NCBI GenBank assembly: GCA_022800815.1
Contig: JAAWRC010000033.1
Coordinates: forward strand, 1-38,090
DNA from: Lachnospiraceae bacterium
GTDB taxonomy: Bacteria; Bacillota; Clostridia; Lachnospirales; Lachnospiraceae
Reading direction: 5' to 3'
DNA: 38,090 nt
Shown here: positions 7,160 to 15,346 of the stretch, in pieces
How positions within the stretch are numbered: position 1 is the first letter of the stretch
Layout: the number at the start of each line of letters is the position of its first letter
Position numbers and translations under genes: made by a program
The notes under the pieces: generated by a model
Seen by the model: only the letters and a program-made list of their open reading frames with translations
What the model was told of the DNA's origin: nothing
Database searches by the model: none

Positions 7160-8641
7160 ATGGAACAGGATTTTCTTTTACTGCTTCCGGTATTTTTTCC
7201 CATGGCGGCCGGTATTTTTGTGGCCGTCCTGTCCGGGACGAAGGCCGGGCGGCGGGGAAGGCGGTTGTTTGTGGCGGCATCCCTGATCCTGGAGATTGTG
7301 TTCACGGCCCTTTGCCTGGCGGGGGAGGGGCGGAGCCTGGTTTTGTGGCGGCTCACGGAGGAACTTCAGATTTATTTCCAGGTGGACGGGATGTCCCGGA
7401 TCTTTGCCTCTTTGTCAGTGTTCATGTGGCTCCTGGCGGGGATCTTCGCCTTCCGCTATATGGATCATGAAGAACGGGAAGACCGGTTTTTCGGCTGTTA
7501 TCTGGCCGTGGAGGGGGCTTTGGCGGGGCTTTCTTTTGCGGGAAACTTGATCAGCTTTTACCTGTTTTTTGAGATGATGACCTTTACATCCCTGTTCCTG
7601 GTGTTCCACGAGGGAGGCCGGGCGGCGATTCTGGCGGGGCTCAAATACCTGTTTTACTCGGTGGCGGGAGCCTTCATGGCTCTGTTCGGGATCTTTTTTC
7701 TGGCCGGTTTCGGCGGGCTGGGATATTTTGCGCCGGGCGGGATCCTGGACGGTGCGTCGCTTTCCGGCCACACAGGGCTCATCCTTGCCTCAGCCTTTCT
7801 CCTGGTCGTCGGCTTCGGCGCCAAGGCGGGCATGTTCCCCCTCCACGGCTGGCTTCCCACGGCTCACCCGGAGGCCCCGGCCCCGGCCAGCGCCGTGCTT
7901 TCCGGCGTGATCACGAAAATGGGCGTCCTGGGGATCATCCGGGCGGTCTATTACGTGGTCGGGGTGGAGCTTCTTAGGGGAACCTGGGTCCAGACGGCCT
8001 GGATCATCCTCGCACTGATCACGATTTTCATGGGCTCCATGCTGGCCTACCGGGAAAAGGGCCTTAAGAAACGGCTGGCTTATTCCACCGTCAGCCAGGT
8101 GTCTTATATTTTGTTTGGCCTGGCTTTGATGGAGCGGACGGCTTTTGTCGGGGCCATGCTCCACGTGGCGGTACATTCCCTGGTGAAAAATTCCCTGTTT
8201 CTGGGGGCGGGCGCCATCATTTTCCAGACGGGGAAGAAGCGGGTTTCGGAGCTTGCCGCCGTCGGGAAGGAGATGCCGGTGACCCTCTGGTGCTTCGCCT
8301 TTGCCTCCCTCGCCCTGATCGGAATTCCGCCCGCCGGCGGCTTCGTGAGCAAATGGTACCTGGCGGAGGGGGCGCTGGCCTCCGGGACAGGGGCTTTTAC
8401 CTGGCTGGGGCCGGTGGTGCTCCTTGTGAGCGCCCTTCTCACGGCGGGCTATCTGCTCCCCATCGTGATCCATGGATTCTTTCCGGGGACGGATTATGAT
8501 TACGGAAGCCTGAAAAAGAGGGAACCCTCCCTGCTTATGACGATTCCCGTGGCGTTTCTGGCGGCGGGAGCCCTGGTTTTGGGGATGTTTCCGGGCGTGG
8601 TCGTAAATGCCGTGACGAGAGCGGCGGGAGGAATCTTTTGA
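7160..8641 (+). CDS. MrpD/NuoL-M-N-type antiporter subunit 2
   Basis: The 493-residue product is a second, clearly different member of the family. Key residues are intact: Glu138 (LFFEMMTF), Lys222 (FGAKAGMFPLHGWLPTAHPE), Lys253, His335/His339/Lys343, and Lys398 (GGFVSKWYL). The motif PEAPAPASAVLSGV is of the NuoL/MrpA type. ATG 7160 follows AGGAGG by 5 bases, and there is a 17-base gap to the gene before. With all charged residues kept, it is predicted to be a working ion-translocating subunit rather than a decayed copy. Confidence 0.9.
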   Translation: MEQDFLLLLPVFFPMAAGIFVAVLSGTKAGRRGRRLFVAASLILEIVFTALCLAGEGRSLVLWRLTEELQIYFQVDGMSRIFASLSVFMWLLAGIFAFRYMDHEEREDRFFGCYLAVEGALAGLSFAGNLISFYLFFEMMTFTSLFLVFHEGGRAAILAGLKYLFYSVAGAFMALFGIFFLAGFGGLGYFAPGGILDGASLSGHTGLILASAFLLVVGFGAKAGMFPLHGWLPTAHPEAPAPASAVLSGVITKMGVLGIIRAVYYVVGVELLRGTWVQTAWIILALITIFMGSMLAYREKGLKKRLAYSTVSQVSYILFGLALMERTAFVGAMLHVAVHSLVKNSLFLGAGAIIFQTGKKRVSELAAVGKEMPVTLWCFAFASLALIGIPPAGGFVSKWYLAEGALASGTGAFTWLGPVVLLVSALLTAGYLLPIVIHGFFPGTDYDYGSLKKREPSLLMTIPVAFLAAGALVLGMFPGVVVNAVTRAAGGIF

Positions 8642-8680
8642 CGGGGCCGTTTCGGGGACGGCGGAAAGGAGCGTAGGAGA

Positions 8681-10189
8681 ATGCAGGTGTTGTTGATGAC
8701 GGTTCCGGTGCTTCTCCCCCTGGCAGGAGGCTTTTTCATGCTGGTGATGGGGACGGGCCGGGAAGGGGCCGGAAAAAAACAGGAGAGAAACCGGCTGCTT
8801 TTCATGGAGGCGGTGGTTCTGGCGGCAAGTTTCTCCGTGTGGGCGCTGATCCTTGCGGGCCGGGAAGGAGGCCGGGAGGCGGTGCTTTTTTACCTGGCGG
8901 GAAAGGATCTGAAGGTGTTTTTCCGGCTGGACGGTGCGGGCTGCGTGTTTGCGGGCCTGGTGTCCTTTCTGTGGCCCTTCGCCACCCTCTATGCCTCGGA
9001 ATACATGGAGGGGGAGGAGCGGCAGAACAGCTTTTTCGCCTTTTACACCATGGCTTACGGCGTGACCCTGGGCATTGCCTTTGCCGGGAACCTGGTGACT
9101 CTCTATCTGTTCTATGAGCTTTTGACGCTGGTGACGTTTCCGCTGGTGCTTCATTACCGGAACCGGGAGTCCAGGGCGGCCAGCCGGAAATACCTGTATT
9201 ATTCCATCGGCGGGGCGGCCTTCGCCTTTATGGGGCTGGTGTTCATCCTGATCTACGGGAACACGGCGGATTTTATTTTGGGCGGCGTGCTCAACCGGGG
9301 CGTTCCGGGGTTCCGTGTCAATACGATTCTGTTTATGTACGTGCTGGCGTTCTTCGGCTTTGGCGTGAAGGCGGCCCTGTTCCCGGTTCACGGGTGGCTT
9401 CCGAAGGCTTCCGTGGCGCCGACTCCGGTGACGGCCCTGCTCCATGCGGTGGCCGTGGTGAAGTCGGGGGCTTTTGCCATTCTCCGCCTGACTTATTACA
9501 GCTACGGGGCGGACTTTATCCGGGGGACCTGGGCCCATTACGTGGTGCTGGCGGCGGTGCTTGTCACCATCGTGTACGGCTCCACCATGGCCGTGCGGGA
9601 GGCCCACCTGAAACGGCGGCTGGCCTATTCCACCATCAGCAATCTCTCCTATGTGCTCTTCGGCGTGGTGATGATGAATCCTCTCGGCATGGCGGCGGCG
9701 CTCGTCCACATGGTGTTCCACGCCCTGATGAAGATCTGCGCCTTTTTCTGCGCCGGGGCCATCATGCACAAGACGGAGAAAAATTTTGTCTATGAGCTCG
9801 GGGGAATGGGGCGGCAGATGCCGGTGACCTTCGCCTGCTTCACCGTGGCCGGGCTCTCCCTCATGGGGCTTCCCCTTTTTGCCGGGTTCATCAGCAAATG
9901 GAATCTGGCCCGGTCGGCGGTGGCGGCCGGCGGGGCCCTCGGGGTGACGGCCGTCGGGGTGCTGCTCTACTCGGCGCTCATGACGGGGATTTACATGCTG
10001 ACGGTGACGGTGCGCGCCCTGTTTCCCAATGAAGGAGAAAAGACGGCCGCCCTGGTGGGGAGAACGGAACCGGGGTGGCGGATGCTGGCTCCCACGGTGC
10101 TGTTTGCCGTACTGCTGGTGGTGTTTGGGGTATATTCCGGGCCGCTTGTCCGTTTTATCATGGAAGTGGCGGAAGGAGTGATGGTATGA
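8681..10189 (+). CDS. MrpD/NuoL-M-N-type antiporter subunit 3
   Basis: This is a 502-residue family member with Glu146 (LFYELLTL), Lys230 (FGVKAALFPVHGWLPKA), Lys261, His343/His347/Lys351 and Lys406 (AGFISKWNLA). In place of the usual APAPASALLS after the TM7 lysine it has SVAPTPVTALLHAVAVVKSG, the pattern of NuoM/HyfF-like branches, so this copy is not a recent duplicate of its neighbours. ATG 8681 has an AGGAGA site 4 bases away. The 39-base spacer before it shows no hairpin. It overlaps the next gene by four bases (ATGA). Confidence 0.9.
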   Translation: MQVLLMTVPVLLPLAGGFFMLVMGTGREGAGKKQERNRLLFMEAVVLAASFSVWALILAGREGGREAVLFYLAGKDLKVFFRLDGAGCVFAGLVSFLWPFATLYASEYMEGEERQNSFFAFYTMAYGVTLGIAFAGNLVTLYLFYELLTLVTFPLVLHYRNRESRAASRKYLYYSIGGAAFAFMGLVFILIYGNTADFILGGVLNRGVPGFRVNTILFMYVLAFFGFGVKAALFPVHGWLPKASVAPTPVTALLHAVAVVKSGAFAILRLTYYSYGADFIRGTWAHYVVLAAVLVTIVYGSTMAVREAHLKRRLAYSTISNLSYVLFGVVMMNPLGMAAALVHMVFHALMKICAFFCAGAIMHKTEKNFVYELGGMGRQMPVTFACFTVAGLSLMGLPLFAGFISKWNLARSAVAAGGALGVTAVGVLLYSALMTGIYMLTVTVRALFPNEGEKTAALVGRTEPGWRMLAPTVLFAVLLVVFGVYSGPLVRFIMEVAEGVMV

Positions 10190-12309
10190 GCGGGAATGGG
10201 ATGCTTTTGTTTCTGGCGGCCTGGCCCATGACGGCGGCTTTGCTCTCTTATATTATAGGTAGATTTTCAAAAAAAAGCCGTGACTTTTTTGCCGACGGCG
10301 CGGTGCTTCTGGAGTTTGCGGTGCTTCTGGGGCTTTTGCTCGCCGGCGTACTTGCCTGGGGAGGGGAATCCGGTGCGGCGTCCGGCTTTGTGGTTTCGGA
10401 ATTTTGCTGGGAGGGGTTCTGCGGCCTGGGGCTCCATCTGGAGCTTGACGGGTTCCGGGCGCTCTACGGCCTGATTGCGGCCTTCATGTGGCTCATGACG
10501 ACTGTCTTTTCCAGAGAATATCTGGCCCGTTACCGGAACCGGAACCGCTATTACCTGTTTGTGCTCCTGACCCTCGGGGCCACCATGGGGGTGTTTTTGG
10601 CGGCGGATCTTTACACGGCGTTTATTTTCTTTGAGATCATGTCCTTCACCTCCTATGCGTGGGTGGCCCACGACGAGAAGGAGGCGGCCATGAGGGCGGC
10701 GGGCACCTATCTCGGCGTGGCGGTGATTGGCGGCATGGTGACGCTCATGGGGCTGTTTTTGTTCTACCATGTGGCGGGGACCCTGGAGTTTTCGGAGCTT
10801 CTTCCCGCCTGCCGGGCGCTGTGGGAGGAGAAGCAGGGTACGCTTTACCTGGCGGGAGGGCTCACGGCTTTCGGCTTTGCGGCTAAGGCGGGCGTCTTTC
10901 CCCTCCACATCTGGCTTCCCAAGGCCCATCCGGTGGCTCCGGCCCCGGCCAGTGCCCTGCTCTCGGGAATCCTGACCAAGACGGGGATTTTCGGTCTGCT
11001 GGCCGTGAGCTGCAATGTCTTCCGGCATGATCCTTTCTGGGGCATGGCCGTGTTTGCCTTCGGGATGCTCACCATGTTCGGCGGGGCGCTTCTCGCCGTG
11101 TTCTCCGTGGATCTGAAGCGGACGCTGGCCTGCTCCTCCATGTCCCAGATCGGATTTATCCTGGTGGGGATCGGCATGCAGGGCCTTCTGGGGGAGGAGA
11201 ACGCCCTGGCGGTGCGGGGAACTTTCCTCCATATGGTGAATCATTCCCTGATCAAGCTGGTGCTCTTCCTGGCGGCCGGGGTGGTCTACATGAACCTGCA
11301 CCAGCTGAACTTGAACGAGATCCGGGGCTTCGGGCGGAAGAAGCCGCTCCTCGCCTTCTGCTTCCTCATGGGGGCTTTGGGGATCGGCGGGATCCCCCTC
11401 TGGAACGGGTACGTCAGCAAGACCCTGCTCCACGAGAGCATTGTGGAGTACGGCGCCTTGGCGGCGGAGGGTCTGTCTGTCTATGGGACGGCGGCCTTCT
11501 GGAAGGGGGCGGAATGGATTTTCCTGGTCTGTGGCGGCATGACGGTGGCCTATATGACGAAGCTGTTCGTGGCCCTTTTCGTGGAGAGGAGCCCGGAAAG
11601 ACAGGAGGAATTCGATACAAAATACGGGCGGTACTGGAGCCTGGAGAGCAAACTTGCGGTGGCGGTCCCCGCCCTGCTCCTTCCGCTCATGGGGATGCTT
11701 CCCGGTCTGGTCATGGACCCGGCGGCGGAGCTCGGGGCGGGCTTTTTCGGCGGCGGCGCATCGGCTCGCCCGGTTCGGTATTTTTCCCTGGAAAATCTTT
11801 CCGGTGGCCTTGTTTCCATCGCCATCGGTGCGCTGATCTATTTCGGCGTGATCCGCACCGCGCTCATGAGGAAGCGTGCGGACGGCGTCCGGGTTTACGT
11901 GGACCGGTGGCCGGCCTGGCTGGATCTTGAGAATCTGATGCGGGGCGTGGGCAGGGGACTTCTTGCGGTGTCGGCGGTCCTTTGCCGGGCGCTGGACCGC
12001 ATCCTGGACGGAAGCGTCGTGTTTGCCCGAAAGACCACCCACCGACAGCTTAAGGAGGATAAGATCCAGGTGTCGAGGAACCGATTGGCTTACTGGACGG
12101 GCTGTTTTCTGGAATGGAATTCGGACCTCCTGAATAAAACGGTCCGGCGGAAGCGTCCTGTGGAGAAGGCCTATGTGCGGAGGCTCATGGAGTTTGAGGA
12201 GAAGACGGTGCGGACCAACCGGATCATCAATGAGAGCCTTTCTTTTGCGTTGCTTCTGGTCTGTATCGGCCTGATCGTGGTGCTCCTTTACCTTCTGTGG
12301 ATCCGGTGA
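10186..12309 (+). CDS. Long NuoL-type antiporter subunit 4 with C-terminal extension
   Basis: The product is 707 residues. The antiporter core (about 1-530) has Glu150 (FIFFEIMSF), Lys234 (FAAKAGVFPLHIWLPKAHPV), Lys265, His349/His353/Lys357 and Lys412 (NGYVSKTLL). The remaining about 180 residues hold another helix (LVSIAIGALIYFGVI), a basic amphipathic stretch, and a final membrane anchor (SFALLLVCIGLIVVLLYLLW). That recalls the long C-terminal arm of NuoL/HyfB-like subunits. A longer frame from 10075 overlaps the upstream gene wholly, so the ATG at 10186, in ATGA overlap with it, is the likely start. It is the last gene of the run. Its arm could brace the four antiporter units, as the NuoL lateral helix does; this is inference. 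Confidence 0.9.
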   Translation: MSGNGMLLFLAAWPMTAALLSYIIGRFSKKSRDFFADGAVLLEFAVLLGLLLAGVLAWGGESGAASGFVVSEFCWEGFCGLGLHLELDGFRALYGLIAAFMWLMTTVFSREYLARYRNRNRYYLFVLLTLGATMGVFLAADLYTAFIFFEIMSFTSYAWVAHDEKEAAMRAAGTYLGVAVIGGMVTLMGLFLFYHVAGTLEFSELLPACRALWEEKQGTLYLAGGLTAFGFAAKAGVFPLHIWLPKAHPVAPAPASALLSGILTKTGIFGLLAVSCNVFRHDPFWGMAVFAFGMLTMFGGALLAVFSVDLKRTLACSSMSQIGFILVGIGMQGLLGEENALAVRGTFLHMVNHSLIKLVLFLAAGVVYMNLHQLNLNEIRGFGRKKPLLAFCFLMGALGIGGIPLWNGYVSKTLLHESIVEYGALAAEGLSVYGTAAFWKGAEWIFLVCGGMTVAYMTKLFVALFVERSPERQEEFDTKYGRYWSLESKLAVAVPALLLPLMGMLPGLVMDPAAELGAGFFGGGASARPVRYFSLENLSGGLVSIAIGALIYFGVIRTALMRKRADGVRVYVDRWPAWLDLENLMRGVGRGLLAVSAVLCRALDRILDGSVVFARKTTHRQLKEDKIQVSRNRLAYWTGCFLEWNSDLLNKTVRRKRPVEKAYVRRLMEFEEKTVRTNRIINESLSFALLLVCIGLIVVLLYLLWIR

Positions 12310-12358
12310 GAGACCGGGTCATGCGGCGGAGGAAAAATAAAAAAGACATGCAGAGACT

Positions 12359-12402
12359 GAGCAGGGGAATTTCCCCTGCTCGTCGTGTTTCAGTTTTTTT
12401 TT
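12359..12402. terminator. Bidirectional terminator between convergent genes
   Basis: GAGCAGGGG and CCCCTGCTC pair around AATTT (12359-12381). An A-rich run on the left (12336-12350) serves the reverse gene, and T-rich sequence with eight or more T on the right (12394-12402) serves the forward operon. The T run lies in the last codons of the reverse gene. Confidence 0.7.
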
Positions 12403-15107
12403 CGGGCAGCGAACCATGCGGCCCGAAGGAGTTTCGGCGTTTTTTTGACACTTGACCGGTCAATGCCGGTAAAGAACTCTTTGTTTGACTCTGCGAATCT
12501 GGAGAAGGCCGAAGAGCCTGTGCGGTAGAGGGCTTCCCCGTGCAGGGCGTCGTAGCGTCTGTCAAGCTCATCGAAGGCGCAGATACAACTGTGCAGGCGT
12601 CCGATATAGAGCTGATGCCCGGGGCTTCCGGCTTCCATGTATGCGATTGTCTCTTGGGTGTTGGCAGTGCACCAGCCTCTTGCTATCATCCATCTGACCC
12701 ACCTTGCATGTTCGTAGAGCATCAGATTTTTTTCGTTCTCTCCGATATGAAAACTCTTTTCAAAGGCTGACGCCATGGCATCTGCCGAGCCGGACTCGGA
12801 ATGGTTCGTGTATGCGTTTTCATCCGGAATATTCCAGCCTTTGGGGATGATGTGATCGCTGTCGTCCGTATAAGTCTGGAACAGGCGGTAGGGCAGGCTT
12901 AAGGCCGCCGCCATGGAGGAGTCTCGGTTGTAGCACTTGGCGTAATAGCTCTTCAGGGCTTCCTCTCTTTTTTCCGTAAAATCCGATTCGTCTACGCCGC
13001 AATGCTGCAGGTGGACCGACTGTGCCACTCGTCCATAATAGCCACCGTCCAGTTCCTCCCACGTGTAGCGTTCACGCAGCGCACCGAAGGGGATCAGGAG
13101 GTAGTTGTTGTACCAGCTGTCGCCGAACTTTTCCATCTGCACCACCATGCTTTCGGAAAGGCGGGCAATATTGGAATCCTCGCAGTGGCACGCAATGAGC
13201 GGAAGTTCCGTTTTGTTGATCCTGCTTCCGCTTTTGACCAGGTTGCGGATGCTCCATTCCCGGACCTTTATCCCCAGGTTCAGGCTGGAAAGGTCGTCTT
13301 TGGCGTTGATGACGAAATAGAATAACGAATTTGTCTCCCCCAGGCCGTCCAGCTCGTCCGTGAGTTTTGAGGAATATAGGGATCCGCTGCGGATGTTTTT
13401 AAAGGATAGGGCGATGCCGGAAATCCGGTCCGCATCCGGCAGCCGGGAATCTGCGTCCGACGGCATTCCCTCCAGGATGTCCGACATGCCGGGGCAGTCA
13501 AATTTCAGCCGGTCTTTGATCTGCTCTGCGGCGGGCGACAGGACCGTGATGGAAAAAGTGACGCCGTGATACCAGAAACACCCGAGCCAGAAGGCTTCCC
13601 GGATCAGCCACCTGGTCAGGCCGTCATTGTCCTGGGCGATGACCACGTAGTTTAAGGCGAAGCGTTTGTTCGCCAGGGCGTATTTTGTGTGGGAACGAAT
13701 CGGATAAAAAAGCGGATAGCGGCTGAGCAGCCGGTGAACCGGCCATTTGTCGTCGTCGATCACGTGGACGGGAATCCGGTACCGGTCCATGTGGCCGAGG
13801 GCCGTGTCCAGCAGGGCGGAGGAGGACTCTTCCTCCATCCGGATGTAAATGGAGATGTCCCATAGGTCGGTGGAGCTTCGTCTTTTATGCGGATCGGCGC
13901 CCCACGACTTGATTTTATCCAGTATGGAAAGCATGTCCTGAAAATTTTTCCCCAGGTCGTCATCAAAAAGCAGGTAGCGGATTTTTTTGGCGGGAACGGC
14001 CTGCCCGGCAAGCTCTTCGGCGGCGGAGGCGAGGATGACGTAGTCGCCGAAATGTTTTTCCATATGTTCGGGAATCGTCTTCAAAAACAGGGCGGTTCTT
14101 TTGTTCTCGCAGTTCAGCACGACGACGGCGTCGTCGGCTTCCGGCCGGCTTGGCTTATACAGAAGCGTGTCCAACCGGAAGGTTTTCCACTCTTCCCTGG
14201 CCTCGTGGCATCCGTAGGAAATCGCCCTGCGTATAAACTTCCCCCTGTCATAACCTTTGAATTTACAGCCTAACTCGCAGCATTTGACAAGCAGGTAAAA
14301 CGCCTTTCCGAGAACGGCGTCGTCGGCAAGCCGCTGGTCGGTGATCTCGAGACATAGTTCTCTGCATTCCGCATATTCTCCGGCAGAATATCGTTCCTCC
14401 GCTTCCGCAAGTTTCTCCCTGGCCTCTTTTTTTTCCCGCTCCCGGATTTTCCGGATCTCTTCATTCTGGTCAGAAACCCCGCCGCTTTTTTTCGGCCGGA
14501 AGGGAAACACGATGCCGGGCAGACCCTTTGTCATGGCCTTGCCTTTCCTGCCGTCCGAACCTTCTGCGGCCGCTCTCCAGAAATACCAGGTGGCGGCGAT
14601 CATCGCAAGGCAGGCAAGCCTGGAGGAAAAATCCTGCAGGTCGTGCTCGAATATCTCTTTCATGTCCCAGGAGCGGAAACACCGGTATAATGCGGTTTCT
14701 TCGGAAGCGGCGCCGTCCGCTCCGCTCCCCTTCAGACAATCAATCACGGCGTTTATCTGCTCCTCGTATCTCTCCCTGTCGGCTGCGGAAAGCTCCGCCA
14801 ACATGGATTCCAGATTTGTTTTCAGGTCCTGTACCGGTCTGGCATCCTCAAAGGAACAGTCTTCGCCGGAAGCGTGGCGGATGATGTTGGAGCGGACGTT
14901 CTCATATTTCATGCGGGAATGTTCGTTTGCATTCCAGAATCTGGAGAGGGCCGTCTTGTTTGCCTTAGCCAGATCCTCTCCGCCTTCCAGGATCCGGTAT
15001 TCTGGCGGAAACAGCTGAAGAATGTCCCGCTGGCCTTTTTTTAAGAGGTTGCGGGGGAATATGGTTTCCCATGTGATCTCATAATCCTTCCTAAAGTCCG
15101 TGCCCAT
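12390..15107 (-). CDS. RyR-domain protein with Rossmann-like (TrkA-N-type) middle region, 905 aa
   Basis: The C-terminal part (about residues 792-855) matches the RyR domain seen in bacterial conflict and signalling proteins: an Glu-His-x-Arg-Trp-type core (EHARWVRWMIARGWC, 799-813), then LHSCICAFDELD (838-849). The middle has two Rossmann-like segments: DAVVVLNCENKRTALFLKTI from about 326 and FALNYVVIAQDNDGLTRWLI from about 483. These resemble the NAD-binding/TrkA-N units known to precede RyR domains. Before them lie a helical N-terminus, one possible membrane helix (about 164-178, LACLAMIAATWYFW), a charged coiled coil (217-240) and a TPR/Sel1-like stretch (240-300). It is transcribed alone, leftward. 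RyR domains are predicted by others to bind nucleotide-derived ligands; ligand and effect here are unknown. A TIR gene lies 2.5 kb away on the other strand. Confidence 0.75.
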   Translation of the reverse strand: MGTDFRKDYEITWETIFPRNLLKKGQRDILQLFPPEYRILEGGEDLAKANKTALSRFWNANEHSRMKYENVRSNIIRHASGEDCSFEDARPVQDLKTNLESMLAELSAADRERYEEQINAVIDCLKGSGADGAASEETALYRCFRSWDMKEIFEHDLQDFSSRLACLAMIAATWYFWRAAAEGSDGRKGKAMTKGLPGIVFPFRPKKSGGVSDQNEEIRKIREREKKEAREKLAEAEERYSAGEYAECRELCLEITDQRLADDAVLGKAFYLLVKCCELGCKFKGYDRGKFIRRAISYGCHEAREEWKTFRLDTLLYKPSRPEADDAVVVLNCENKRTALFLKTIPEHMEKHFGDYVILASAAEELAGQAVPAKKIRYLLFDDDLGKNFQDMLSILDKIKSWGADPHKRRSSTDLWDISIYIRMEEESSSALLDTALGHMDRYRIPVHVIDDDKWPVHRLLSRYPLFYPIRSHTKYALANKRFALNYVVIAQDNDGLTRWLIREAFWLGCFWYHGVTFSITVLSPAAEQIKDRLKFDCPGMSDILEGMPSDADSRLPDADRISGIALSFKNIRSGSLYSSKLTDELDGLGETNSLFYFVINAKDDLSSLNLGIKVREWSIRNLVKSGSRINKTELPLIACHCEDSNIARLSESMVVQMEKFGDSWYNNYLLIPFGALRERYTWEELDGGYYGRVAQSVHLQHCGVDESDFTEKREEALKSYYAKCYNRDSSMAAALSLPYRLFQTYTDDSDHIIPKGWNIPDENAYTNHSESGSADAMASAFEKSFHIGENEKNLMLYEHARWVRWMIARGWCTANTQETIAYMEAGSPGHQLYIGRLHSCICAFDELDRRYDALHGEALYRTGSSAFSRFAESNKEFFTGIDRSSVKKTPKLLRAAWFAARKKN

Positions 15108-15168
15108 CGCCTATACCCTTTCTCTCCTGTTTGAATTTTGCAATTGCCTGGGAAACTATCTTATGCCC

Positions 15169-15197
15169 ATTGTAACATGGGCAAAAAACGAGCGCAA
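15169..15197 (-). promoter_or_regulatory. Promoter of the RyR-domain gene
   Basis: On the reverse strand TTGCGC (15192-15197), a 17-base spacer and TACAAT (15169-15174) lie about 60 bases ahead of the ATG at 15107. AAAGGG precedes that ATG as a ribosome site. Confidence 0.5.
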
Positions 15198-15261
15198 CGG
15201 AAAAAGCGGCCGCAGTTTCATAAAATCGATCAGATTTCATGGAAAAGTTTCATTCCACGGC

Positions 15262-15295
15262 AATAATTTCCCCGATGACACCGGGAAATTATTAT
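15262..15295 (+). promoter_or_regulatory. Inverted repeat overlapping the likely promoter of the M23-like gene
   Basis: AATAATTTCCC (15262-15272) and GGGAAATTATT (15283-15293) form a perfect 11-base inverted repeat with a 10-base centre. A weak promoter fits into it: TTTCCC (15267-15272), 17 bases, TATTAT (15290-15295). A dimeric repressor site or an RNA hairpin are both possible. Three TTTCAT repeats lie just upstream (about 15214-15254). Confidence 0.4.
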
Positions 15296-15346
15296 ATCAT
15301 GGTATTACAACAGATAACAAAATATTTTTTAAGAAAGGGGAAAAGT

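Noticed and set aside
7790-9769. 659-codon reverse open frame across the second and third antiporter genes
   Set aside because: It mirrors the strongly biased codons of GC-rich membrane genes, is rich in His, Gln, Arg and Pro, has no ribosome site and no family features.
10267-12042. 591-codon reverse open frame across the fourth antiporter gene
   Set aside because: Same antisense shadow effect; composition is not that of a real protein and the sense frame is a clear NuoL-type gene.
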